A stretch of DNA of 49,153 nt, taken from positions 1-49,153 of the forward strand of contig CAJGCL010000002.1 in the NCBI GenBank assembly GCA_904501675.1, given 5' to 3'. Shown one piece after another: positions 42,684-49,153 of the stretch. A model generated the notes under the pieces. The model ran no database searches and was not told the DNA's origin. It worked only from the letters and a program-made list of their open reading frames with translations. Positions within the stretch are counted from its first letter, which is position 1, and every line of letters starts with the position of its first letter. Made by a program: the position numbers and the translations under genes. The DNA is from Clostridiaceae bacterium (GTDB taxonomy: Bacteria > Bacillota > Clostridia > Oscillospirales > Acutalibacteraceae).

Positions 42684-43619
42684 ATGAAACATCTATTCAT
42701 AATTAACCCGAATTGCGGCAAAGGTATTTCTTTTGAACGTTGTTCAGACGGAATTAAAGAAGCTGTAAAAGAGCTTAACGTTGAGGATTACGAAATCTAT
42801 GTAACCAAAGGCGCTAACGATGGCTATAATTACGCAAAAGCTCAGGTGGATAAAGGAGATCCAATCCGCGTTTACGCTTGCGGTGGAGATGGAACCTTGT
42901 GGGAAATTGTAAATGCTTGCGCTTGTAAGCCTAACGCTCAGGTAGCGGCGTTTCCATTAGGTAGCGGAAACGATTTTATTCGTATTTTTGGCGATAAAAA
43001 GCATTTAAGAAACGTAAAAGACCACATTAACGGCACAGTTATGCAATTTGATCTTATAAAATGTGGCGATGAATATGCAATAAATCAGTGTTCAATGGGT
43101 CTTGATGCAGAGGTTTGTGCCCGTCAGGCAAGCCTAAAAAAACTCCCCTTTATTAAAGGCGAGGCTGCATACACCTTAGGTGTACTTTTGCAATTCCTTG
43201 GTGAAATGAAGAAGACCTTTGAGATTAAAATCGACGATGAAGACGAGTTTACCGCAGATGTGCTTTTCTGCCTTGCGGCAAATTCCCGTTGGTATGGCGG
43301 CGGTTATTTTGCCGCGCCAAAGGCACTCACATATGATGGGGAATTGGATTTTGTTATTGTCAAAAAAGATGTTGTGCGCGTTGCACTTCTTCCGTTAATA
43401 GATAAATACAAAAAAGGTCAGCATTTAAGCTGGGACAGAACTATATATAAACGCGGTAAGAAAATAACCATACGAGCAAAGAAAGACTCTGCTGTTAATA
43501 TAGATGGTGAGGTAAGGTTTGGTAAAGAGGTTACATTTGAAATCGTAGAAAAAGGAATAAATTTTGTCGTGCCTGCCTGCTCAGACTTTATTGAACGAGT
43601 AGAAAAAGGAATAATATAG
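42684..43619 (+). CDS. Diacylglycerol kinase-like lipid kinase
   Basis: A 311-aa protein of the DagK/YegS catalytic family, which phosphorylates diacylglycerol or related lipids for recycling to phosphatidic acid. It starts with the family INPNCGKGI (6-14), then CGGDGTLWEIVNA (nucleotide-binding, about 66-78), PLGSGNDFIRIFG (about 92), and the C-terminal INIDGE-like AVNIDGEVRF (about 272). Good GAGGT site; 10 bases after the methyltransferase gene, and followed by a strong terminator. Confidence 0.92.
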   Translation: MKHLFIINPNCGKGISFERCSDGIKEAVKELNVEDYEIYVTKGANDGYNYAKAQVDKGDPIRVYACGGDGTLWEIVNACACKPNAQVAAFPLGSGNDFIRIFGDKKHLRNVKDHINGTVMQFDLIKCGDEYAINQCSMGLDAEVCARQASLKKLPFIKGEAAYTLGVLLQFLGEMKKTFEIKIDDEDEFTADVLFCLAANSRWYGGGYFAAPKALTYDGELDFVIVKKDVVRVALLPLIDKYKKGQHLSWDRTIYKRGKKITIRAKKDSAVNIDGEVRFGKEVTFEIVEKGINFVVPACSDFIERVEKGII

Positions 43620-43623
43620 AAGA

Positions 43624-43660
43624 AGATACGGAAAACAATGTTTTCCGTATCTCTTTTCTT
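43624..43660. terminator. Bidirectional terminator, 13-bp stem
   Basis: AGATACGGAAAAC / GTTTTCCGTATCT (43624-43636, 43640-43652) around an AAT loop, then T-rich tail that touches the stop of the convergent transporter gene. Confidence 0.93.
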
Positions 43661-45140
43661 ATTTATTAAGCTTTTCTCTCTGTGCGAGAACCTGATTATG
43701 TATATCCTCTTTTGTTTTACCTGTTAACTTATAGAAGAAGAACGGTACACCTGCAAGGAACATCATAATACCATGCATAATTGTGTAGAAGAAGAGGAGT
43801 GTAACCTTTGTATCAAGGCTCTGAACAGGGTTAGGAATAAGGTCGGTTGGCTGAATATAACCAATAATTGAACCCTCACCGTAGAGGATAAGCGGAGCAA
43901 CCGTACTTGCTATAGTACCGCTGATTAATGTTCCGATACCAATAACAAATGGGAATGAAGCATCAAGACGCTTGCCTGTTTTAAGCTCAATTGTTTCAAG
44001 AACATCGGCCTGGAACATACTTGGAAGAAGGTTTGATGCACCAAACTGAAGACCGATAAGGAACAAGAATATTATAAACACAACCTGTAAAATACCATTT
44101 CCTGTTGTGAAATAAGTATAACCAACACCGAAAGCAATACAGTTTGCGCAAAGTGAATAGATACCACTTGCAATATAAAGCTGTCTTGCATCAAATTTCT
44201 TTAAAAGGAAGTTAATTACAAGCATACCAACCGCAGTACCGATGCCAACAGGAAGAACAAAGAGAATCTTCTTTGAAATATCACCAAGAACCGCTGCTGC
44301 CATAAATGCTTCCATAAATGTTGCAATACCGCGGAAGCTCTTTAAGAACTCTGAAACGATAATTGTCCAGGCGTATTTGTTTTTTATAACGTCTACAAAG
44401 CCTTTGAGAGGATTTTTCTTTTCAGCAGTGTAAACTGTTCTTTCGCGAACAATTTTCATACCGAGAAGAACTGTAATAACGCCTACAACACTACAAAGCG
44501 CGGCAGAAATTATGTACTGAAGACCCTCAACGCTGCGAATACTTGTTCCTGTTACCATTTCAACAAGAGCTGGGTTATCCTTACTCCAGATGAGACCAAT
44601 AACAAGAAGAATAACAATTGGAGCGGAGTTACCAACTGCAGAAGAAATTGAACGGAATGAAAGAACCTGGTCGCGTTCTTTTAAGTTTGGGGTCATAACA
44701 TTTGCAATCATATTGATTGAGTTACCAAATGTACAGAAAACAGACCAGAGAACTGCTATTGTTATAATATAAATGAAAAGAATTGTTCCTGAAAGTCCCG
44801 GCGGCGCCCAGAAGGTAAGCATCATAACGATTGCCATCGGCACTGCAACAAGCATTGCTACAGGACGGAACTTTCCACCCTTGCCCATTCTTCTACCGTC
44901 TATGTACATAACGATAAAGAAGTTAAGCACAAAAGGAATTATGCCTGTTAAAAGATTGAACAAAGATGTTTGCTCTTCGGGAAGTCGTAAAACGTTAACA
45001 AGGTACGCGCTACGGTTACCACCAACCATACCTGTCATTGTTGTGTAGAAAAACACACCCATTAAGTACAAAACAAATTCGCTTTTACCAACGTGCTTTT
45101 GTTCTGCGCTTGTGCTTTGAGTTTTTATTTTTTCGCTCAA
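43659..45140 (-). CDS. GPH/MFS-type sugar transporter
   Basis: A 493-aa membrane carrier with about 12 hydrophobic segments, of the glycoside-pentoside-hexuronide cation symporter group (MFS_2). The first helix (SEFVLYLMGVFFYTTMTGMVGG), the DGRRMGKGGKFRP loop after helix 2 and NSINMIANVMTPNLKERDQVLSFRS resemble that family. It likely imports a glycoside by sodium or proton symport. TTG at 45140 is chosen: AAAGGA lies about 9 bases upstream, and the ATG at 45179 lies upstream of the predicted transcription start. Reads toward the lipid kinase gene; its promoter faces that of the 49-codon gene. Confidence 0.85.
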   Translation of the reverse strand: MSEKIKTQSTSAEQKHVGKSEFVLYLMGVFFYTTMTGMVGGNRSAYLVNVLRLPEEQTSLFNLLTGIIPFVLNFFIVMYIDGRRMGKGGKFRPVAMLVAVPMAIVMMLTFWAPPGLSGTILFIYIITIAVLWSVFCTFGNSINMIANVMTPNLKERDQVLSFRSISSAVGNSAPIVILLVIGLIWSKDNPALVEMVTGTSIRSVEGLQYIISAALCSVVGVITVLLGMKIVRERTVYTAEKKNPLKGFVDVIKNKYAWTIIVSEFLKSFRGIATFMEAFMAAAVLGDISKKILFVLPVGIGTAVGMLVINFLLKKFDARQLYIASGIYSLCANCIAFGVGYTYFTTGNGILQVVFIIFLFLIGLQFGASNLLPSMFQADVLETIELKTGKRLDASFPFVIGIGTLISGTIASTVAPLILYGEGSIIGYIQPTDLIPNPVQSLDTKVTLLFFYTIMHGIMMFLAGVPFFFYKLTGKTKEDIHNQVLAQREKLNK

Positions 45141-45155
45141 AATATCACATCCTTT

Positions 45156-45287
45156 ATGGTATTTATAAAAATGTACCATATAATTGCACTAAAAGTCAAC
45201 AAAACAAAGACCTTAATAATTACCAAAATATAATGGTATCATTTGTAAACTATGGAAAACTCTTGACTTTTTTTAGTTTTTATGGTA
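45156..45287. repeat. Repeated ATGGTA boxes in divergent promoter region
   Basis: Four perfect ATGGTA copies: 45156-45161 (+), 45174-45179 (-), 45233-45238 (+), 45282-45287 (+), plus a TACCA at 45221 forming TACCA-N8-TGGTA. The first pair is a perfect inverted repeat. Two copies overlap the -10 elements of the opposed promoters, so they could be operators or a by-product of TATGGTA-type extended -10 boxes. Confidence 0.4.
45170..45199 (-). promoter_or_regulatory. Predicted promoter of GPH transporter gene
   Basis: Leftward TTGACT (45194-45199), 18 bases, TACATT (45170-45175) preceded by TGG. Confidence 0.5.
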
Positions 45288-45291
45288 ATTT
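45263..45291 (+). promoter_or_regulatory. Predicted promoter of 49-codon gene
   Basis: TTGACT (45263-45268), 17 bases, TAATTT (45286-45291) preceded by TGG. Start near 45298, which puts AAGGAGG at the head of the transcript. Confidence 0.6.
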
Positions 45292-45316
45292 GTTTTTAGC
45301 ATAAGGAGGCGAAATT

Positions 45317-45466
45317 ATGGATTCTATTATGGGTATTCTTTTTAATCTTTTTGAAGGTTTAGATTTGGAGAAGGTTCTCAGCTCAGTTGAAGGCTCAATG
45401 ATTGAGTACAACGTAAGCGTTGCTCTTGATACATTCTCAAGCTTCTTTGGTGGCCTTTTCTCATAA
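45317..45466 (+). CDS. Small acidic protein, 49 aa, unknown function
   Basis: A 49-codon gene with all signals of expression: a promoter at 45263, AAGGAGG about 8 bases before the ATG, a TAA stop and an intrinsic terminator 14 bases later. The protein starts MDSIMGILFNLFEGLDLEKV and ends in a Phe/Gly/Ser-rich segment (FSSFFGGLFS). It has seven acidic residues and one Lys, net about -6, and two short hydrophobic stretches (about 4-12 and 40-48) that could form amphipathic helices. No signal peptide (no N-terminal basic residues) and no Cys. I do not recognise it. It stands alone between the sugar transporter and an ABC transporter operon. The codons are in keeping with its neighbours. Confidence 0.75.
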   Translation: MDSIMGILFNLFEGLDLEKVLSSVEGSMIEYNVSVALDTFSSFFGGLFS

Positions 45467-45479
45467 GCAAAGTTATTTC

Positions 45480-45513
45480 AAAAGCACTCTTCCAGAAGGA
45501 AGGGTGCTTTTTT
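45480..45513 (+). terminator. Intrinsic terminator of 49-codon gene
   Basis: Stem AAAAGCACTCTTCC / GGAAGGGTGCTTTT (one G-U pair) with an AGAA loop, then T's. Close kin of the stem at 13721. Confidence 0.92.
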
Positions 45514-45640
45514 AATTAAGAGTTAAGGGTGAAAAGTGAAAAGGTTTTAGAGAGCTTTGCTTCGCTTTTACTCCTTGCGAAGCACTGGCATCTCCATTTT
45601 GCATTTTGAATTTTGCATTTTACGTTTTGCATTTATGATA
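45514..45640. repeat. Intergenic tract with TTTTGCATTT repeats
   Basis: After the terminator comes a purine-rich GTTAAGGGTGAAAAGTGAAA-type tract, an imperfect GCTTTGC/GCGAAGC hairpin and then four ATTTTGCA/TTTTGAA-like units (about 45595-45633). No gene seen. Similar debris lies at 1740-1815. Confidence 0.4.
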
Positions 45641-45644
45641 TCCC

Positions 45645-45673
45645 TTGACTATTAACACAATTAAGTGTAAAAT
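45645..45673 (+). promoter_or_regulatory. Sigma-A promoter of ABC transporter-aspS unit
   Basis: TTGACT (45645-45650), 17 bases, TAAAAT (45668-45673). Start near 45680, leader about 52 bases. Confidence 0.7.
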
Positions 45674-45731
45674 ATATAATTAGTTAAATTTCGATTTATT
45701 TTGTCTTTTAAGACTTTTGGAGGCTTAGATT

Positions 45732-46430
45732 TTGGCAATTATAACTGTTGAAGGGCTTACTAAAGCCTATGGCAACAAAACTGTTCTCAATGATATGAGC
45801 TTCACTCTTCCTGAGGGTGAGGTTATAGGTCTTTTCGGCCCGAACGGTTGCGGTAAAACAACACTTATGAAGATTCTTACAGGTCTTATTCACGATTATT
45901 CAGGCACTGTTCTTATTAACGGCAATAAGCCGTCTGAAATCACAAAGGCTGTAACTGCTTATCTCCCTGAGCAGAGCTTTGTTCATGAGTGGATGAGAAA
46001 TATTGATGCTGTAGATTATTTTAACGATTTCTTTTCTGATTTTGATAAGGCTAAAGCTCTCGAAATGCTTCAGAGATTTGGCCTCGACGAAAAGCAGAAA
46101 GCTAAAACAATGTCAAAGGGTATGCAGGAAAAACTCCTTTTATCACTTACAATGTCCCGCGATGCTTCTCTTTATATTTTGGACGAGCCTATGGGTGGCG
46201 TTGACCCTGCTTCAAGAAGTGCAATTCTTAATTTTATTATGGAAAACTATGCACAGAAATCTACTCTTCTTATTTCCACCCACCTTATAAATGACCTTGA
46301 GGATGTTTTTACTCACGCGTTATTTTTAGGTAACGGTAAAGCTCTTCTTAATGATAGCGTTTATAACATTACAGATAACAATAAATCTATTGAAGATGTT
46401 TTTAAGGAGGTATTTGCAAATGTTTGGTAA
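45732..46430 (+). CDS. ABC transporter ATP-binding protein
   Basis: A 232-aa ABC ATPase. Walker A GPNGCGKTTLMK (about 36-47), the Q-loop region LPEQSF (about 77), a variant signature MSKGMQEKLLLSL (about 125), Walker B LYILDEPMGG (about 147) and the switch His in LISTHL (about 178) are visible. The signature reads SKGMQ rather than LSGGQ, as in many YtrB/CcmA-like drug or lantibiotic exporters. TTG start set by GGAGG upstream. Ends 11 bases inside the permease gene. Its substrate is unknown. Confidence 0.93.
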   Translation: MAIITVEGLTKAYGNKTVLNDMSFTLPEGEVIGLFGPNGCGKTTLMKILTGLIHDYSGTVLINGNKPSEITKAVTAYLPEQSFVHEWMRNIDAVDYFNDFFSDFDKAKALEMLQRFGLDEKQKAKTMSKGMQEKLLLSLTMSRDASLYILDEPMGGVDPASRSAILNFIMENYAQKSTLLISTHLINDLEDVFTHALFLGNGKALLNDSVYNITDNNKSIEDVFKEVFANVW

Positions 46431-47244
46431 GCTTCTTAAAAACGACTTAAAAGCGCAGTTCCATTCAATGTCCGCTATATTTTTTGCGATTGTAATTGTA
46501 GCCGTCGGCGGTGAACTTGTTGCGCTTTTTGCAAAAAGCGATATAGGGAAAATATTGGGAGGTCTTGCTGTTATTGCATCTCTCCTTTTTGCTTGTGTTT
46601 TTGTTCTTATAGCTGTAGCTATGATGTATAACAAAACAATGTTTGGCAGAGCAGGTTACCTCACTCTTACTCTCCCTGTAAAAACAGGTAAGCTTATTTG
46701 GTCCAAAACAATTTCAGCTCTTATCTGGTCATATCTTGTTTATTTCCTTTTCTTAGGCTCCTGCTTTTTATGGTTTGGTCAGGTGAAAGATATTATGGGC
46801 GAAGAGGCTATACAAAATACAGAGCTTCTCCTCTCGCTTTTTGGTGCCCCGTCATTTAAAATGCTTGCGGTTGTACTTATTTTCTTTGCAGTTTCTCTTG
46901 CAGTTTCCGCATTGATGGTAGTTCAGAGCCTTTTCCTTGGCATAACTCTTTCAAATGTTAAGCCATTCTCAAAATTGGGAGTTATAGGAATTATAATTTT
47001 CTCATTCTCTGTTTTCTATTGTTTACAGGCTCTTTCAAACGGAGTTTCCGAGCTTTTACCTATGGGTATGGTGGTTTCGCCTGATATAATAACCTTTACC
47101 TCTGATACTGCAAAAACTGCGGCAGAGCTTGGTAAAGGCGTTATTAAAATTAATTTTTCAGGTCCTGTTTTCAGGCTTGTTGTAGGTATTCTTCTTAATT
47201 TCCCTGTAACATACCTTACAAAAACTGCAGTAAATATTAAGTAA
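46420..47244 (+). CDS. ABC-2-like transporter permease
   Basis: A 274-aa membrane protein with about six hydrophobic segments and no long soluble domain, as expected of an ABC-2 type permease. Helix 1 is at about 18-38, helix 2 at 46-67, and the last near 250. YLTLTLPVKTGKLIWSKTISALIW (in part TLTLPVKTGKLIWSK) after helix 2 is a typical coupling region. The ATG at 46420 follows AAGGAGG and overlaps the ATPase gene by 11 bases; upstream ATGs in the same frame lie deep inside that gene. Confidence 0.85.
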   Translation: MFGKLLKNDLKAQFHSMSAIFFAIVIVAVGGELVALFAKSDIGKILGGLAVIASLLFACVFVLIAVAMMYNKTMFGRAGYLTLTLPVKTGKLIWSKTISALIWSYLVYFLFLGSCFLWFGQVKDIMGEEAIQNTELLLSLFGAPSFKMLAVVLIFFAVSLAVSALMVVQSLFLGITLSNVKPFSKLGVIGIIIFSFSVFYCLQALSNGVSELLPMGMVVSPDIITFTSDTAKTAAELGKGVIKINFSGPVFRLVVGILLNFPVTYLTKTAVNIK

Positions 47245-47268
47245 ACTATTCCGAAAGGACGATTATAT

Positions 47269-49053
47269 ATGGATAATATGACTGGTCTTAAGCGTTCAAT
47301 TTTCTGTGGCGACCTTCGCGCAGCAAATATTGGCGAAGAGGTTACCGTATGCGGTTGGGTTGCAAAGCAGCGCGACCTTGGTGCTCTCATTTTCGTTGAC
47401 TTGCGCGACAAAACAGGTATTGTTCAGCTTGCTTTTGACGAAAATACAGACAAAGAGATTTTTGAAAAGGCTTTTGGTGTAAGAAGCGAATATGTTCTTA
47501 TGGCAAAGGGCGTTGTTCGCGAGCGTTCCTCAAAGAACAGCGAAATCCCAACTGGTGATATTGAAATTGATGTTAAGGACTTAAGAGTGCTTTCAAAGAG
47601 CGAAACCCCACCATTTGATATTGTGGAAAACTGCCAGACAGCAGAGCTTACACGTCTTAAATACCGCTACCTTGACCTCAGAAGACCTGATTTGCAGAAG
47701 AATATTCTCTTCCGTCATAAGGTTACCAAGATTACAAGAGACTATTTTGATGAGCACGGCTTTGTTGAGATTGAAACTCCAATGCTTATCAAATCAACTC
47801 CTGAAGGCGCACGCGATTTCCTCGTTCCAAGCCGTATACATCAGGGAACTTTCTATGCTCTTCCGCAGTCTCCTCAGCTTTATAAACAGCTTTCAATGGT
47901 TGCAGGCTTTGACCGCTATATGCAGATTGCCCGTTGCTTCCGCGATGAAGACTTAAGAGCAGACCGTCAGCCTGAATTTACTCAGATTGACCTTGAAATG
48001 TCTTTCGTTACAATGGAAGATGTTCTTTCTATCGGTGAAGGCTACATTGCAAGAGTTTTTAAGGATGCTCTCGGTGTAGAAATTCCTCTCCCTCTCCCAC
48101 GCCTTACTTACAAAGAAGCTATGGAGCGCTATGGTTCAGACAAGCCTGATACTCGCTTCGGTATGGAGATTTTTGACCTTACTGATATTGTTAAGGACTG
48201 TGGCTTCTCTGTTTTCTCAGGTGCTGTTGCAGGCGGCGGCTCAGTAAGAGGTATTACTGCTAAAAATGCTGTAACAACATACACTCGTAAAGAGGTAGAC
48301 AAGCTTACAGAGTTTGCTAAAGGTATCGGCGCTAAAGGCCTTGCATGGATTCGTCTTACAGACGACGGTATTGCTTCTTCCTTTGCAAAGTTTATGACAG
48401 AAGAAGAAATGCAGGCTATTCTTGACAGAGCAGGCGCAGAAAAAGGCGACGTTGTATTTATTGTTGCAGATACAAAGAACAATTCAGTTCTTTCAGTTCT
48501 TGGCGCGCTTCGTAACGAAGCTGCTAAAAAGCTTGATATTATCGGTGATGGCTTCAACCTTCTCTGGATTGTTGAATTCCCGTTCTTCGATTGGGACGAG
48601 GATGCACAGCAGTTCGTTGCAATGCACCATCCATTCACCTCTCCTCTTCCTGAATGCCTTCCATACCTTGAAACAGATAAGGCAGCAGTTCGTGCAGAGG
48701 CTTACGACCTTGTTCTTAACGGCATTGAGCTTTCCTCAGGCTCTATCCGTATTACAGACCCTGATTTACAGGATAGAATTTTCAAGCTTCTCGGTCTTTC
48801 CGATGAAGAGGCACAGCAGAAATTCGGCTATCTTCTTGATGCATTCAAATTTGGCCCACCACCACACGGCGGTATGGGTATCGGTCTTGACCGCCTTGTA
48901 ATGCAGTTAGTAAAGGCGGATTCACTCCGTGACGTTGTGGCATTCCCTAAGGTGCAGAATGCAAGCGAGCCTATGACAGAATGTCCATCAAAGGTAGATA
49001 ACGTACAGCTTGATGAGTTAGGCATTGGCTTAAAACCTGCAGAAAAGGAATAA
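47269..49053 (+). CDS. aspS: Aspartyl-tRNA synthetase
   Basis: A 594-aa class IIb synthetase charging tRNA-Asp. The OB-fold anticodon domain is at 1-110 (CGWVAKQRDLGALIFVDLRDK), motif 1 region ETPMLIKSTPEGARDF near 172, motif 2 FRDEDLRADRQPEFTQ near 223, the bacterial GAD insertion at about 285-420, and motif 3 GMGIGLDRLVM near 540. The RDLG sequence has Leu where non-discriminating enzymes such as that of Pseudomonas have His, which favours a discriminating enzyme (inference). AAAGGA before the ATG; 24 bases after the permease gene with no clear promoter, so read-through is likely. Confidence 0.96.
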   Translation: MDNMTGLKRSIFCGDLRAANIGEEVTVCGWVAKQRDLGALIFVDLRDKTGIVQLAFDENTDKEIFEKAFGVRSEYVLMAKGVVRERSSKNSEIPTGDIEIDVKDLRVLSKSETPPFDIVENCQTAELTRLKYRYLDLRRPDLQKNILFRHKVTKITRDYFDEHGFVEIETPMLIKSTPEGARDFLVPSRIHQGTFYALPQSPQLYKQLSMVAGFDRYMQIARCFRDEDLRADRQPEFTQIDLEMSFVTMEDVLSIGEGYIARVFKDALGVEIPLPLPRLTYKEAMERYGSDKPDTRFGMEIFDLTDIVKDCGFSVFSGAVAGGGSVRGITAKNAVTTYTRKEVDKLTEFAKGIGAKGLAWIRLTDDGIASSFAKFMTEEEMQAILDRAGAEKGDVVFIVADTKNNSVLSVLGALRNEAAKKLDIIGDGFNLLWIVEFPFFDWDEDAQQFVAMHHPFTSPLPECLPYLETDKAAVRAEAYDLVLNGIELSSGSIRITDPDLQDRIFKLLGLSDEEAQQKFGYLLDAFKFGPPPHGGMGIGLDRLVMQLVKADSLRDVVAFPKVQNASEPMTECPSKVDNVQLDELGIGLKPAEKE

Positions 49054-49089
49054 AACAGAGCTTTTAAGCCCATATTTTGCTAAAAACAC

Positions 49090-49118
49090 TTGAAAATATT
49101 AACGTTTTAGTATAAAAT
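49090..49118 (+). promoter_or_regulatory. Sigma-A promoter of the gene at the right edge
   Basis: TTGAAA (49090-49095), 17 bases, TAAAAT (49113-49118). No hairpin terminator was found between aspS and this promoter. Confidence 0.65.
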
Positions 49119-49149
49119 TATTTTATTAATATATTCGGAGGATTTATTT

Positions 49150-49153
49150 ATGG
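49150..49153 (+). CDS. Start of a gene cut by the window edge
   Basis: ATG at 49150 preceded by GGAGG at the normal distance and by a good promoter. Only the start codon is visible, so the product is unknown. Confidence 0.5.

Noticed and set aside
48129..48638. 169-codon antisense frame in aspS
   Set aside because: Shadow of a highly conserved gene; no initiation signals.
1..49153. CRISPR arrays, tRNA or rRNA genes, insertion sequences, prophage or attachment sites
   Set aside because: I looked for regular spaced repeats, tRNA-like cloverleaf arms, transposase motifs and integrases and saw none; a dedicated scan could still find weak cases.

Overview
The window looks like chromosome from a low-GC, Gram-positive Clostridia-type bacterium, probably an uncultured gut Oscillospirales/Ruminococcaceae relative (inference). 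The grounds are AT-rich sequence, strong AGGAGG-type ribosome binding sites, frequent TTG starts, sigma-A promoters with TGn extended -10 boxes, a DnaD protein (a low-GC Gram-positive marker), a wall/membrane-anchored repeat protein, and no outer-membrane genes. I saw no rRNA, tRNA, CRISPR array, transposase or integrase.

Left flank (1-13.7 kb) holds housekeeping and sugar genes: the 5' end of a YitT-like membrane protein, shikimate kinase, a GH43-like glycosidase, a phosphohexomutase, an AraC regulator, an alkaline phosphatase, an L-fucose mutarotase (FucU), and an operon reading leftward (membrane-anchored seven-repeat beta-propeller protein, DnaD, DnaC/DnaI-like helicase loader). Divergent from that operon is an EF-G paralogue. 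A PI-PLC-like protein follows.

The centre (13.7-34.5 kb) is a complete-looking Wzx/Wzy-type surface polysaccharide locus. A phosphoglycosyl transferase reads left from a promoter at 14.5 kb. Fifteen genes read right from a promoter at 14.6 kb to a strong terminator at 34.47 kb: a membrane-bound UDP-sugar 4,6-dehydratase (WbpM/CapD type), GT4 glycosyltransferases, two paralogous Wzy-like polymerases (the second fused to a glycosyltransferase), two FrhB-like iron-sulfur proteins and two polysaccharide pyruvyl transferases in mirrored order around a GT and the flippase, the three enzymes of UDP-N-acetyl-L-fucosamine synthesis (FnlA/B/C = CapE/F/G type), and a Gfo/Idh/MocA oxidoreductase. The predicted product is a lipid-linked repeat unit containing FucNAc and probably pyruvate ketals, flipped by Wzx and polymerised by Wzy. 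No chain-length regulator or tyrosine kinase is present.

Right flank (34.5-49.15 kb): an SPFH/stomatin-like protein and a lipoprotein, both leftward; a rightward set (GH20 hexosaminidase, Gfo/Idh oxidoreductase, QueG-like Fe-S protein, two-component system, THUMP RNA methyltransferase, diacylglycerol-kinase-like lipid kinase); a leftward GPH/MFS sugar transporter; a previously easy-to-miss 49-codon gene with its own promoter, RBS and terminator; an ABC transporter pair; aspS; and the first codon of a further gene.

The most noteworthy items are the Wzy-glycosyltransferase fusion next to its unfused paralogue, the mirrored FrhB/pyruvyl-transferase pairs, the isolated 49-aa gene, and the propeller protein translationally coupled to dnaD.
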